This document shows, piece by piece, positions 18,044 to 26,167 of a DNA stretch of 58,255 bases. Both the position numbers and the translations under genes were made by a program. The number at the start of each line of letters is the position of its first letter. The stretch's first letter is position 1. The notes beneath the pieces are model-generated. The model did no database searches and was not told the DNA's origin. It was given only the letters and a program-made list of their open reading frames with translations. The stretch spans positions 1 through 58,255 of the forward strand of contig JBFWUW010000043.1 in assembly GCA_050247075.1 (NCBI GenBank), in the 5' to 3' direction. The DNA is from JBFWUW01 sp050247075 (lineage in GTDB: Bacteria > Planctomycetota > Planctomycetia > Pirellulales > JBFWUW01).

Positions 18044-19866
18044 GGGGCGGTCTCCGGCGGAAGGAATCCTGGAATGTCTTGCCCGACCGGAACACGCACC
18101 GTGTTGTCGTGGCTCAGCACGCGGTCGGTACCCGCGAAATAGGTATGAAAGCCCTCCACCACCAGGTTGAAGGAGCGGACGGGCTTTTCCTCCTCTAGAA
18201 TTTTTTGAACAGGCGAAATCGAAGTGACACCGTGCAAGACCATCCCCGGTTGCAGTTCCTTGGCCCGCACCCAGCCGCGGCCCGCCACCCAAAACGGATG
18301 CCCCCCACTGGCGCGAATGATACCGTTAGCCGTTTCGATGCGAATCAATGCCTCGGGCGCCCGCATGGTCGTCCGCAGCACCGGCTTATAGGCTAGCTCG
18401 CCCGTCGTCGGGTCTTGCGACAAGACAATGTCTCCCAGGCGAATACGGTCGACATCCACCGGCCCGCGGTCGGTCCAAACGGGAGTGCCGCCAGCCAGGC
18501 AGTCCTTCTTGACTTGCGGTTTGCTCGACGCTGGACGGACGGGCGTGAACGTGGGTGGCGGCTTCTCGCCGACATAGGTGCTGTAGCCAACCGCGTAGGT
18601 TTGCTCCAGCGGTTTGCTCCCCTCGACGTGAACGGCGTTGTGGTCGTTCCACCATTGCCACCAGTCGTCGGGCGTTTTAACCTCATCCTCGCCGGTAAAC
18701 TCGCGGAGGAAGTCCCCGATCGTGGCATTGAGCGCCTGGATCTTTTCGTTTTCTTGCTTGAGGAATGCCTCGCGAAACTGGCGGTCTCGGTTGGCGGCAT
18801 CGCGGGCCTGGCTGGCGGCCGAGTTGATATCCCCCTTCAGAAAAAAGACTTGTTCCAGAACGGCCAGTTGCCGCTTGTCGGCCCCGTCCGAGAATGCCGT
18901 ATAACGATAAACGAGCGGCTGCCCTGGCTGAACCAGCAATTGCGAGGTGCTCAGCCAAGGGCTGCGCAACATGCCCAGCAGGGGCGGAAAGTACGAATAC
19001 TCATCGCGTTCTTTCAAGGCCTCGGCCGCGGCGATGCGGACTTCTGGCCATTGCGCAAACACCGCGTGCCGCGCCAGCGAGAGCGAGGCTTCGGGCTCTG
19101 GCATGGCCGCCAGGGCCTTTACCACCGACAGCCCCCCTAGCGAATTGGCCGATGATAAATGGACCTCCCAGGCGGGAATCACGGCCACGGAATCGAGCTC
19201 GCCGCGCATCTCGATAAGTTGCCTCGCCACATCCACGTAGGACGGCTTGTTGGCGGACTCAAACTGGTTCTTGATCTGCCGCAGTTCCTTACTGCTGGCT
19301 TTGAGAACAATGGCGGCCTGTTTGGCTTGCAGGCGGGCGGCGGTAATTTCGGCCTTCGTCCGCCAGGCACCGTCGATGAATTGCTGGCCCAAGCGCTCGC
19401 GGGCCTTGGTATGGTCCGGTTGCAATTCCAGGACGGCCGAGAGGTGAACCCTTTCTTGATCTGGCAACGAGTGCTTGCGGCAATAATCGGCCAGATCGAG
19501 TTGGCTCGCCAGCGTCGGCTGGGAAGCCATGCGCAGCTTGCGGTATTCGTCTTGGGCTTTCAACAGGGAAGCAAGAGGCTTGATCTTGTCGGCGGCGACC
19601 CACCTTCCGCCGTAGCGGACAAAACCATTCTGCCAGCGCACGGCTGGGTCGTCGGGCGAGGTTTGCAAGGCCTTGGCCAGCAGTTCTTGCCGAAGTTCCC
19701 CCTGCCCTTGGCGCTCGGCTTGGGCGGCTTCTTCCAGGGGCGATGCGGCGATCGGCGCCCTGGCGGCGGGGGGAGCCGCTTCCACCTGGCAGGCCAGGGC
19801 GGCCGCCATTAAGAACGGCAACACAACCGAGTGAACATTCGAGAAACGAATTAGAATGGCATTCAT
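18040..19866 (-). CDS. Exported helical-repeat protein ending in a Hint (hedgehog/intein) domain
   Basis: 608 residues. The signal peptide is at 1-30 (VVLPFLMAAALACQVEA). Residues about 40-300 are helical, with TPR- then HEAT-like character. From Cys456 there is a Hint domain: it opens with CLAGGTPVWTDRG, continues DVDRIRLGDIVLS, has a block-B-like motif RASGGHPFWV with His523, and ends with SFNLVVEGFHTYFAGTDRVL-SHDN (Asn588). Only 20 residues follow, so there is no fused toxin. Hint domains cleave or splice their own chain at the Cys and the terminal Asn; here the residue before Asn588 is Asp rather than the usual His, so splicing is doubtful while N-terminal cleavage is possible. First gene of the minus-strand set; the sigma factor at 20091 is divergent, leaving 224 bp for shared control. 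Confidence 0.85.
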   Translation of the reverse strand: MNAILIRFSNVHSVVLPFLMAAALACQVEAAPPAARAPIAASPLEEAAQAERQGQGELRQELLAKALQTSPDDPAVRWQNGFVRYGGRWVAADKIKPLASLLKAQDEYRKLRMASQPTLASQLDLADYCRKHSLPDQERVHLSAVLELQPDHTKARERLGQQFIDGAWRTKAEITAARLQAKQAAIVLKASSKELRQIKNQFESANKPSYVDVARQLIEMRGELDSVAVIPAWEVHLSSANSLGGLSVVKALAAMPEPEASLSLARHAVFAQWPEVRIAAAEALKERDEYSYFPPLLGMLRSPWLSTSQLLVQPGQPLVYRYTAFSDGADKRQLAVLEQVFFLKGDINSAASQARDAANRDRQFREAFLKQENEKIQALNATIGDFLREFTGEDEVKTPDDWWQWWNDHNAVHVEGSKPLEQTYAVGYSTYVGEKPPPTFTPVRPASSKPQVKKDCLAGGTPVWTDRGPVDVDRIRLGDIVLSQDPTTGELAYKPVLRTTMRAPEALIRIETANGIIRASGGHPFWVAGRGWVRAKELQPGMVLHGVTSISPVQKILEEEKPVRSFNLVVEGFHTYFAGTDRVLSHDNTVRVPVGQDIPGFLPPETAP

Positions 19867-20090
19867 GGGACAGGCCGTAACGGGGTGATCTTGGAACCTA
19901 CCACCAGGGGAAGCATCGGAGTCTGTTCAGGCTGCATGCGGCCAAGCGCAACGCACTTCACCGGTATTACGCTGGCCGTGTGGAATACCTGTCAGGACTT
20001 TTCGAAATCTTGCCGGTGCTGGCTTGCCAAACTCCGGGCGACCATCCAAAATCACAAATCACCCCCCTCAAAATAGCTATGTAGCAGTCC

Positions 20091-20654
20091 ATGTCAACTA
20101 CTTCGCCAACCTTGCTGCATCGCGTGCGAAATGCCGCGGATAACGCCGCCTGGAAGCAATTCGTCAACCTGTACACGCCCCTCTTGGCGGAGTGGTGCCA
20201 GGCGGCCGGGTTGAGCGAGGCCGATACGGCCGACCTGATCCAGGAGGTGCTATTGTTGTTGATGCGAAAGCTGCCCGACTTTGACTATGACGGGCAAAAG
20301 ACCTTTCGTGGCTGGCTGCGGACGGTCACGATCAATAAATGGCGAAGTTTGCAACGCAAACGCCGCGAGCAGCAGCTTGGATCGGACGACGGCCGCCTAC
20401 GCAACTTGCCCGACGAATCGGCGGTGATGTTTTGGGAGCGCGACTACCAGCAGTATCTGATGAATCGGGCGTTGGAACTGATGCGGGACAATTTCGATCC
20501 CAACACCTGGAAAGCTTGCCTGCTGAGCGTTTCCACCGGCCGCACCGCCGCCGATGTGGCCCAGGAACTCGGCATGAGTACCGCCAGCGTGTTTACCGCG
20601 CGCTCGCGCGTATTGAAGCGGCTGCGCGAGGAGCTGGACGGACTGTTGGATTGA
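20091..20654 (+). CDS. ECF-type RNA polymerase sigma factor
   Basis: 187 residues. Region 2 spans about 15-90, with DTADLIQEVLLLLMRKLPDF (region 2.2 pattern) and KTFRGWLRTVTINKWR. Region 4 is at about 125-185 (FDPNTWKACLLSVSTGRTAA, then a helix-turn-helix GMSTASVFTARSRVLKRLRE). The FDPNTWKA/TGRTAADVA signature is typical of planctomycete sigma factors encoded beside serine/threonine kinases. It is divergent from the Hint/pseudoprotease/kinase genes, and the kinase carries an anti-sigma-like zinc motif, so a regulatory pairing is likely but not shown by sequence alone. Confidence 0.92.
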   Translation: MSTTSPTLLHRVRNAADNAAWKQFVNLYTPLLAEWCQAAGLSEADTADLIQEVLLLLMRKLPDFDYDGQKTFRGWLRTVTINKWRSLQRKRREQQLGSDDGRLRNLPDESAVMFWERDYQQYLMNRALELMRDNFDPNTWKACLLSVSTGRTAADVAQELGMSTASVFTARSRVLKRLREELDGLLD

Positions 20655-21161
20655 TCCAACCGCCAGGGGACACCCAACCAACCATGGTACACCCATGATT
20701 CTAGCGTGGGGCCATTGCCGTTGGGTTGAGGACCTAAAGCTTTGCTAAAACGCTGGTTGCGAACTTCGCGACATGACCTCCAGCGGCTGGAAATAGAAAT
20801 GCCGTCCCGCGTAGTTTGAATGAAGGAGGCGATTCCATTGCCGACGCGCATGGGAGAAACGTTTGCGAGGGCGGCATTTTGCCCCTACTTCTAGCACCGG
20901 TCACCGGCGGCGGGTGTCTCACTGGCTTCGATATCGCTATCAGCCCGTAAGAAAACGCCATCGTGGACAATTGTGGCGTTCTTCAACCTCGCCAATTCTG
21001 GAGCAAAGCTTTTCACGGCTCGCAAATGACAACTTACGTCGTTATTTTTGGCATCGCTTCCGTGCGAAGGCGCAGCCTATTGAATTCTTCAGCAGGCTGC
21101 TTATCAGAGAAGAATGACTCCCCAAGCTCAAGACAGAGCTGGGGTGACTTTGTCCTCCAAT
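20655..21161. other. Intergenic region, no gene recognised
   Basis: About 500 bp between the sigma factor stop and the terminator of the Gly-rich protein gene. All frames are broken or lack protein-like composition. A hairpin with arms CCCC-A-AGCTC and GAGCT-GGGG sits at about 21120-21144 without a T-run; it might end transcription of the sigma factor but is not convincing. Confidence 0.4.
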
Positions 21162-21196
21162 AAAACAGCCGGCCCAGGATCATTCCTGAGCCGGCT
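21162..21196 (-). terminator. Rho-independent terminator of the Gly-rich protein gene
   Basis: On the minus strand the sequence forms a stem AGCCGGC-TCAGGA pairing with TCCTGG-GCCGGCT around a short ATGA loop, immediately followed by TGTTTTATT. It lies 27 bp past the stop of the gene at 21224, in the right orientation. Confidence 0.8.
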
Positions 21197-21223
21197 ATGA
21201 AGGGATCGAAGTACAGAACGGAT

Positions 21224-21736
21224 TCACGGGCCGTTGGCAATTCCTGGCTGGCCGGGAGCAGCGGGGCCTTGCAAACCAAGTCCCACGGCGGGGCCAGCGG
21301 GGCCTTGTACGCCTGGACCGGCGGGAATTGGCTCGATCGGACCAACACCTGGTCCGGCACCAGGATCGATCAGGGCTGGCTGAAGGGGGGCCACACCTGG
21401 CCCAACGGGGGCGATGCCAATGTTGGAGTCGATATTTCCATTGAAGCCGAAGTTGCCCCCGGCGAAGCCAAAGCGGCCAGGGCCGCCTTGAAAATTGACA
21501 TTAGCCCCATTGTACCAACCGCGGCCATAGTCCCAGCCAGCTCCCCTTTGATAGACACCCCAGCCGTAACCGCCACCGTAGCCCCCTGGGAAACCACCGC
21601 GAAAGTTGGCCGCATAGCCGCCACGGTAGCCGTAACCCCCGCCGTAGCCGCCACATTGGGCGTAAACGGAACCAGCAGCCATCACGGCAGCAATAACCAG
21701 GCTCAACGCACCGATTCGAACTTTGGAAAGTGACAT
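21224..21736 (-). CDS. Small secreted Gly/Tyr-rich protein with Pro/Gly-rich tail
   Basis: 170 residues from the ATG at 21736, which has a strong AAGGAG 7 bases upstream; a longer frame upstream lacks this. A signal peptide (LSLVIAAVMAAGSVYAQ) is followed by a Gly/Tyr/Arg-rich segment (about 26-75: CGGYGGGYGYRGGYAANF), a Gly/Phe/Asn part (about 75-105) and a Pro/Gly/Ala tail (about 105-170: PAGPGVQGPAGPAVGLGL), loosely collagen-like. No enzyme domain. It is a single-gene unit with its own ribosome site and terminator, suggesting high expression; a surface or cell-wall structural role is an inference. A single Cys follows the predicted cleavage site. Confidence 0.8.
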   Translation of the reverse strand: MSLSKVRIGALSLVIAAVMAAGSVYAQCGGYGGGYGYRGGYAANFRGGFPGGYGGGYGWGVYQRGAGWDYGRGWYNGANVNFQGGPGRFGFAGGNFGFNGNIDSNIGIAPVGPGVAPLQPALIDPGAGPGVGPIEPIPAGPGVQGPAGPAVGLGLQGPAAPGQPGIANGP

Positions 21737-21957
21737 CACAAACTCCTTATAGCCTTGAGGGTTACCGATTGTCCCGCGAAAGTCGCGGGGCACTCTCCCG
21801 TCAAGCGTCGTTTGTGGATGCTTTGTTACCACTTTCTTCCGTTGTCGCTTGCCGAGCATACGCCATGCTTCCCGACACCGCGGGCTTGGCGAGACGTTGC
21901 AAGACGTTGCATGCCGCGATTACGTCGATTGCCCAGGCCAAGTTTCGAGCAGCCTGG

Positions 21958-23394
21958 TCAAGCCATGATTTCTTGGACGACGCGGCCTTTCACGTCGGTC
22001 AGCCGCATATCGCGGCCGGCGTAGCGAAAAGTCAGCCGCTCGTGGTCAAGGCCCAGCAGGTGCAAAATGGTGGCGTGCCAGTCGTGGACATGGACCTTCC
22101 CCTCGACCGCCTCGTAGCCGTAGTCGTCGGTGCCGCCGTACGAACAGCCGGCCTTCACACCGCCGCCAGCCATCCACATGGTGTAGCCCTTGTTGTTATG
22201 GTCGCGGCCATCGCCCTGGGCGTATGGCGAACGGCCGAACTCGCCGCCCCACAAGACCAGAGTGTCGTCGAGCAGGCCGCGGCGATCCAAATCGGCCAGC
22301 AGGCCGGCGATGGGCCTGTCCACGGATGTGCAATTGGCGGTGAGCGATTCTTGCAGGTTGCGATGGTGGTCCCAACCGCCGGACGTAATCTCGACGAACC
22401 GCACGCCCGCCTCGACCAATCGCCTGGCCAACAAGCATTGCCGGCCGAAATTGCTGGAACCTTCGGCCGAACGGCCGAAACCGCCGCCAAATCTTCCTGG
22501 TCTCCCGGCGTTATTTCGCGGTTCCTCGATGCCGTATAGTTTAAGCGTCTCGGCGTTTTCCTGATCGATGTCCAAAACTTCCGGCATTTCGCTTTGCATG
22601 CGGAATGCCAACTCATACGACGAAATTAATCCCTCGATCTCGGAATTGCCCCCCAGCGAATCAGCGGCGGCGCGGTTTAACTGCTGCGTATAGTCAAGCT
22701 GCACGCGTTGCGCGTCGAGCGAGCGGCGGCTATTTTGCAGGTTGCTGACTTCCACGCCGGAACCAAAACCGCTTCGGCCGATGCGCGTCCCCTGGTAGAG
22801 CGCCGGCAGGAATGACGCGGCGTAGTTCGCCGCGCCGCCGTTGGTCCGTGGCGGGTTGATCGTGATGAATCCGGGGAGATTTTGGTTGGTGGTTCCCAGG
22901 CCGTACAAGGCCCATGCGCCCAGGCTCGGCCGGGGGAACTGAAAGACACCGCAGTGCATTTGCAAGAATGCCTGGGCATGGTTTGGCAGGTCGGTGTGCA
23001 TGCCGTTGAGCACGCATAGCCTGTCGGCGTGCCTGGCCACTTCGGGAAATAGCTCGCTGATTTGCAGGCCGCTTTCGCCGTGTTGCGCAAACTTGAACGG
23101 AGAACCCAGAATTTTGCCGCGGCGAGATCCGCTTCCCACGCCCGGCGGTGCCAGATTGCCGTTGTCGGACGTGAGCTTTGGTTTGTAGTCAAACGTGTCG
23201 AGGTGGCTGGGACCCCCTTCCATGCAGAGGAAGATGACCCGCTTGGCTCGTGGCGCGAAGTGCGTCTCTTTTGGTGCTAGCGGGCTATCTTGTACTTCCC
23301 TGGCCCGCGCTGCCTGCTCGTGAGCCAGTGCGGCAAACGCCAGGTAGCCAAAACCTGATCCGGCCGTCTTCAAAAAGCTTCTGCGAGAAAACAT
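21958..23394 (-). CDS. DUF1501 protein, third copy
   Basis: 478 residues; the ATG at 23394 gives a textbook Tat leader (SRRSFLKTAGSGFGYLAFAA). Family blocks are present: VIFLCMEGGPSHLDTFDYKP, EITSGGWDHHRNLQESLTAN, LVLWGGEFGRSPYAQGDGRD, and a C-terminal DWHATILHLLGLDHERLTFR. A Gly/Phe/Arg-rich linker (NNAGRPGRFGGGFGRSAE, about 305-325) is unusual. It begins 17 bp after the stop of the cytochrome/DUF1553 gene, so the two are co-transcribed. This lineage differs from the copies at 5262 and 11349: it has the longer histidine-rich C-terminus. Confidence 0.9.
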   Translation of the reverse strand: MFSRRSFLKTAGSGFGYLAFAALAHEQAARAREVQDSPLAPKETHFAPRAKRVIFLCMEGGPSHLDTFDYKPKLTSDNGNLAPPGVGSGSRRGKILGSPFKFAQHGESGLQISELFPEVARHADRLCVLNGMHTDLPNHAQAFLQMHCGVFQFPRPSLGAWALYGLGTTNQNLPGFITINPPRTNGGAANYAASFLPALYQGTRIGRSGFGSGVEVSNLQNSRRSLDAQRVQLDYTQQLNRAAADSLGGNSEIEGLISSYELAFRMQSEMPEVLDIDQENAETLKLYGIEEPRNNAGRPGRFGGGFGRSAEGSSNFGRQCLLARRLVEAGVRFVEITSGGWDHHRNLQESLTANCTSVDRPIAGLLADLDRRGLLDDTLVLWGGEFGRSPYAQGDGRDHNNKGYTMWMAGGGVKAGCSYGGTDDYGYEAVEGKVHVHDWHATILHLLGLDHERLTFRYAGRDMRLTDVKGRVVQEIMA

Positions 23395-23411
23395 GTTTGG
23401 GCTCCGGACGG

Positions 23412-25919
23412 TCACTCGCGATACTGGAACTCCGCGCTGGCAAACAGCGACTGGCAGAACACGCTCCACGCCTCGCGCTCTTGCCGCGATTGCGGCACGG
23501 AATCCTTGGTCAATTGCATTTGGTACGCGTCGATGAATTTGATTGCGCCAGACTGTTCATCGGGCGTGGGCGGACGGCCGAAAAACCGGACGAAAGAATC
23601 GTGAATCCGATCGGCCGCATTCTCTTTCTCCAGCAACTTTTCGGCTGCCGCATCGGCCGCGCGCATCACAAAGTCGTTATTCAGCAAGAAAAGTGCCTGC
23701 GAAGGGACGGTTGTCCGCTCGCGGCTGACGGCGATTAGCGATGGATCGGAAGCGTCGAACAGCGCCAACGCCTCGGGCACGTTGTCACGAATGATTGGCA
23801 GATAAATCGAGCGATATCTGTTGCGAGCATCGTTAACGGCGGCCAACGCGGGGCTAGGCCCAAAACTCGTCACGGGCCCTTCGCCTGCTTGCGCCACGGC
23901 TGAACCGGCCGGCGGCATCTCGTCGAGTTGTTCACTCACGGCCAGCATGGCATCGCGCAGGGACTCGGCATCGAGACGCCGGGGCTGCATTCGCCACAAC
24001 AAGTTGTTGTCGGGATCGATCTCCATCGCGGCGGTATAGGAGGTCGAACTGAGTTGATAGGCCCGGCTCATTACGATGTATTTGATCAGCTTCTTGACGC
24101 TCCAGCCGTCGTCCATAAAGCGGATGGCAAGATGGTCGAGCAGTTCGGGGTGCGAGGGGGGGCGGCCCGCCATGCCGAAATCGCCGGCGGTCGGGACCAG
24201 TCCGCGGCCAAAAAGCTGCAGCCAAACGCGGTTGGCCATCACGCGGGCGGTCAGCGGGTTTTCACGGCTGGCGATCCACTCAGCGAATTCCAGTCGGCCG
24301 CTGCTCGCCGAAGGAATATCGAGCGGCTCGCTCCTTATGACTTGCAAAGTGCCGCGGGGGACAAGCGCTTCGCTCGGCTGATCGGGTTCACCGCGAACGT
24401 AGATCGGGCTGTCGCCGATGGTTCGCATGCCATCGTAGGTGAAATCACCGAACGCTCGTCTTTGGCCGAACCGGGATTCGGATCGGGATGTCGCGGGTTT
24501 GTCGCGAACGCCCATCGCCAGCAGTTTGGGAGTGCCATCATCGTTATAGGCGTCTAGCCTGGCTTGCAGCAGCGCCATCCGCCCCATGGCAAAAAACTGC
24601 TGCAACCCGTCCCGGTTGTTCCGCATGGAGGCCCGCACCCCTTGCAGTTGGCCCTCGACTCGCTGCCGTTCGCGTTCCGACAATTCGGACGCCGCCGTGG
24701 TCACGCCCGATTCAGCGGAGAGCGTTATCAAGGGCGTCGCCCGTTGGGCGTTGATGTAGCGGACGGTGCCGTAGAACGTCGCGGTGCCGCGGAAGATACC
24801 GGCGATGGCGTAATAATCGGCCTGCGGAATCGGGTCGAATTTGTGGTCGTGGCAACGGGCACAAGCCACGGTGATGCCTAAGAACGCCTGCGTTGTCACG
24901 TCGATCTGCTCATCAACCACGTCCAACTCAAATTTCAGGCCGTTTCGCTCGTTGAGCGTCTTGGGACCAATCGCCAGGAACCCGGTGGCGATGGTTCGCT
25001 CGGCCTCGATTCTTGGGTCGTCCGACGGCATCAGGTCGCCGGCAAGCTGCTCTCGAATAAATTGGTCGTATGGCTTGTCGTTGTTTAGTGCGGATATGAC
25101 GTAGTCGCGATAGCGCCAGGCTTGGGGATAGAAGAAGTTCACCGTCTTGCCCGTGCTCTCCGCATATCGGGCAACATCCAGCCAGTGGCGCGCCCACTTC
25201 TCGCCGAAGCGCGGCGAGTTCAGTAGCCGGTCGACTTCTTCTTCCAAGGCAGCGGACGAACTGGCGGCGGAAAAGGCCTCCGCCTCGGCGGGCGTAGGGG
25301 GCAAACCGGTCAGATCGAAGGAGAGACGACGCAGTAACGTCCGCCGATCCGCTTCGCCAACCGGTTGCAACTCTTTTGCTTCCAGAGCCGCCAGCACAAA
25401 CCGGTCGATGTCGGTCCGCGGCCAATCTCCCTGCTTGACTTGGGGAGCTTCGACTTTCTTCGTCGTCTGGTACGCCCAGTGTTTACGGCCCTCTTGCATG
25501 TCGATCTGGTATTTGTCGACGACGACCGACTCGCCATCGCGAGGATCCGCCGCCCCCGTGGCCACCCAGTGTTCAAAGTTGGCAATGACCTCGGCGGACA
25601 GCTTTTTGTCGGGTGGCATCTGCAGATTATCGTCCGTCTGCTTGATCGCCTTGATTAGCAAGCTTTGCCCAACATTGCCCGGCACGACCGCGGGGCCAAT
25701 CTCCCCCCCTTTGCGGATTCCCTCGCGCGTGTCCAGCAGCAAGCCCCCTTCAACTTCCTTGGCATCTTTGGAATGACAGCCATAGCACTCTTTCACCAGC
25801 ACCGGGCGGATATTCCTTTCAAAGAACTCCAGTTGGCCGGCTGGTATCGACTGGGCGAAAGCTGGCACGGCCGCGCAGAACGACGCCGCAACGGCTATGA
25901 GGCTGAAGAGATGGCGCAT
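23412..25919 (-). CDS. Planctomycete cytochrome c / DUF1549 / DUF1553 protein
   Basis: 835 residues from the ATG at 25919, which gives a signal peptide (LFSLIAVAASFCAAVPAFAQ). Domain order: cytochrome c-like domain with a canonical CxxCH (Cys45-Cys48-His49, KECYGCHSKD) and a candidate Met ligand in LQMPPDKKL; DUF1549 (WPRTDIDRFVLAALEAKELQ, LSFDLTGLPPTPAE) containing a second CxxCH (CARCHDHKFDP); DUF1553 (ARVMANRVWLQLFGRGLV through ALFLLNNDFVMRAADAAAEK). This is the common form of the family, without a Big2 domain and with normal heme motifs, unlike the trio members. Function unknown; presumed periplasmic and redox-linked. It precedes the DUF1501 gene in one operon. Confidence 0.9.
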   Translation of the reverse strand: MRHLFSLIAVAASFCAAVPAFAQSIPAGQLEFFERNIRPVLVKECYGCHSKDAKEVEGGLLLDTREGIRKGGEIGPAVVPGNVGQSLLIKAIKQTDDNLQMPPDKKLSAEVIANFEHWVATGAADPRDGESVVVDKYQIDMQEGRKHWAYQTTKKVEAPQVKQGDWPRTDIDRFVLAALEAKELQPVGEADRRTLLRRLSFDLTGLPPTPAEAEAFSAASSSAALEEEVDRLLNSPRFGEKWARHWLDVARYAESTGKTVNFFYPQAWRYRDYVISALNNDKPYDQFIREQLAGDLMPSDDPRIEAERTIATGFLAIGPKTLNERNGLKFELDVVDEQIDVTTQAFLGITVACARCHDHKFDPIPQADYYAIAGIFRGTATFYGTVRYINAQRATPLITLSAESGVTTAASELSERERQRVEGQLQGVRASMRNNRDGLQQFFAMGRMALLQARLDAYNDDGTPKLLAMGVRDKPATSRSESRFGQRRAFGDFTYDGMRTIGDSPIYVRGEPDQPSEALVPRGTLQVIRSEPLDIPSASSGRLEFAEWIASRENPLTARVMANRVWLQLFGRGLVPTAGDFGMAGRPPSHPELLDHLAIRFMDDGWSVKKLIKYIVMSRAYQLSSTSYTAAMEIDPDNNLLWRMQPRRLDAESLRDAMLAVSEQLDEMPPAGSAVAQAGEGPVTSFGPSPALAAVNDARNRYRSIYLPIIRDNVPEALALFDASDPSLIAVSRERTTVPSQALFLLNNDFVMRAADAAAEKLLEKENAADRIHDSFVRFFGRPPTPDEQSGAIKFIDAYQMQLTKDSVPQSRQEREAWSVFCQSLFASAEFQYRE

Positions 25920-26167
25920 GGTTGCGGCCTGCTGGAGATATGCTGGAGTACCGCGAACTAGAATCATAGCACCGGTGGATTAAGAGAATCTTAAACGACG
26001 GCGGCAATGCGCCACATGGCCGCCGCCCAGGTGGAACCTACGAATCGAACGAACCACTCTCGACTCGCTGTTGGAATGGTCCTCTGATACGATTGAGAGA
26101 CGTTCGCGTGGCGAATGGTCCCCTGCGGATGCGTCATTTTGGTGCTGTTCCAGCCAAGGTTGAACCC

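Noticed and set aside
18100..18502. True splicing intein in the Hint gene
   Set aside because: No flanking halves of a known host protein, only 20 residues after the domain, and Asp instead of His before the terminal Asn; a Hint domain is supported but not an intein.
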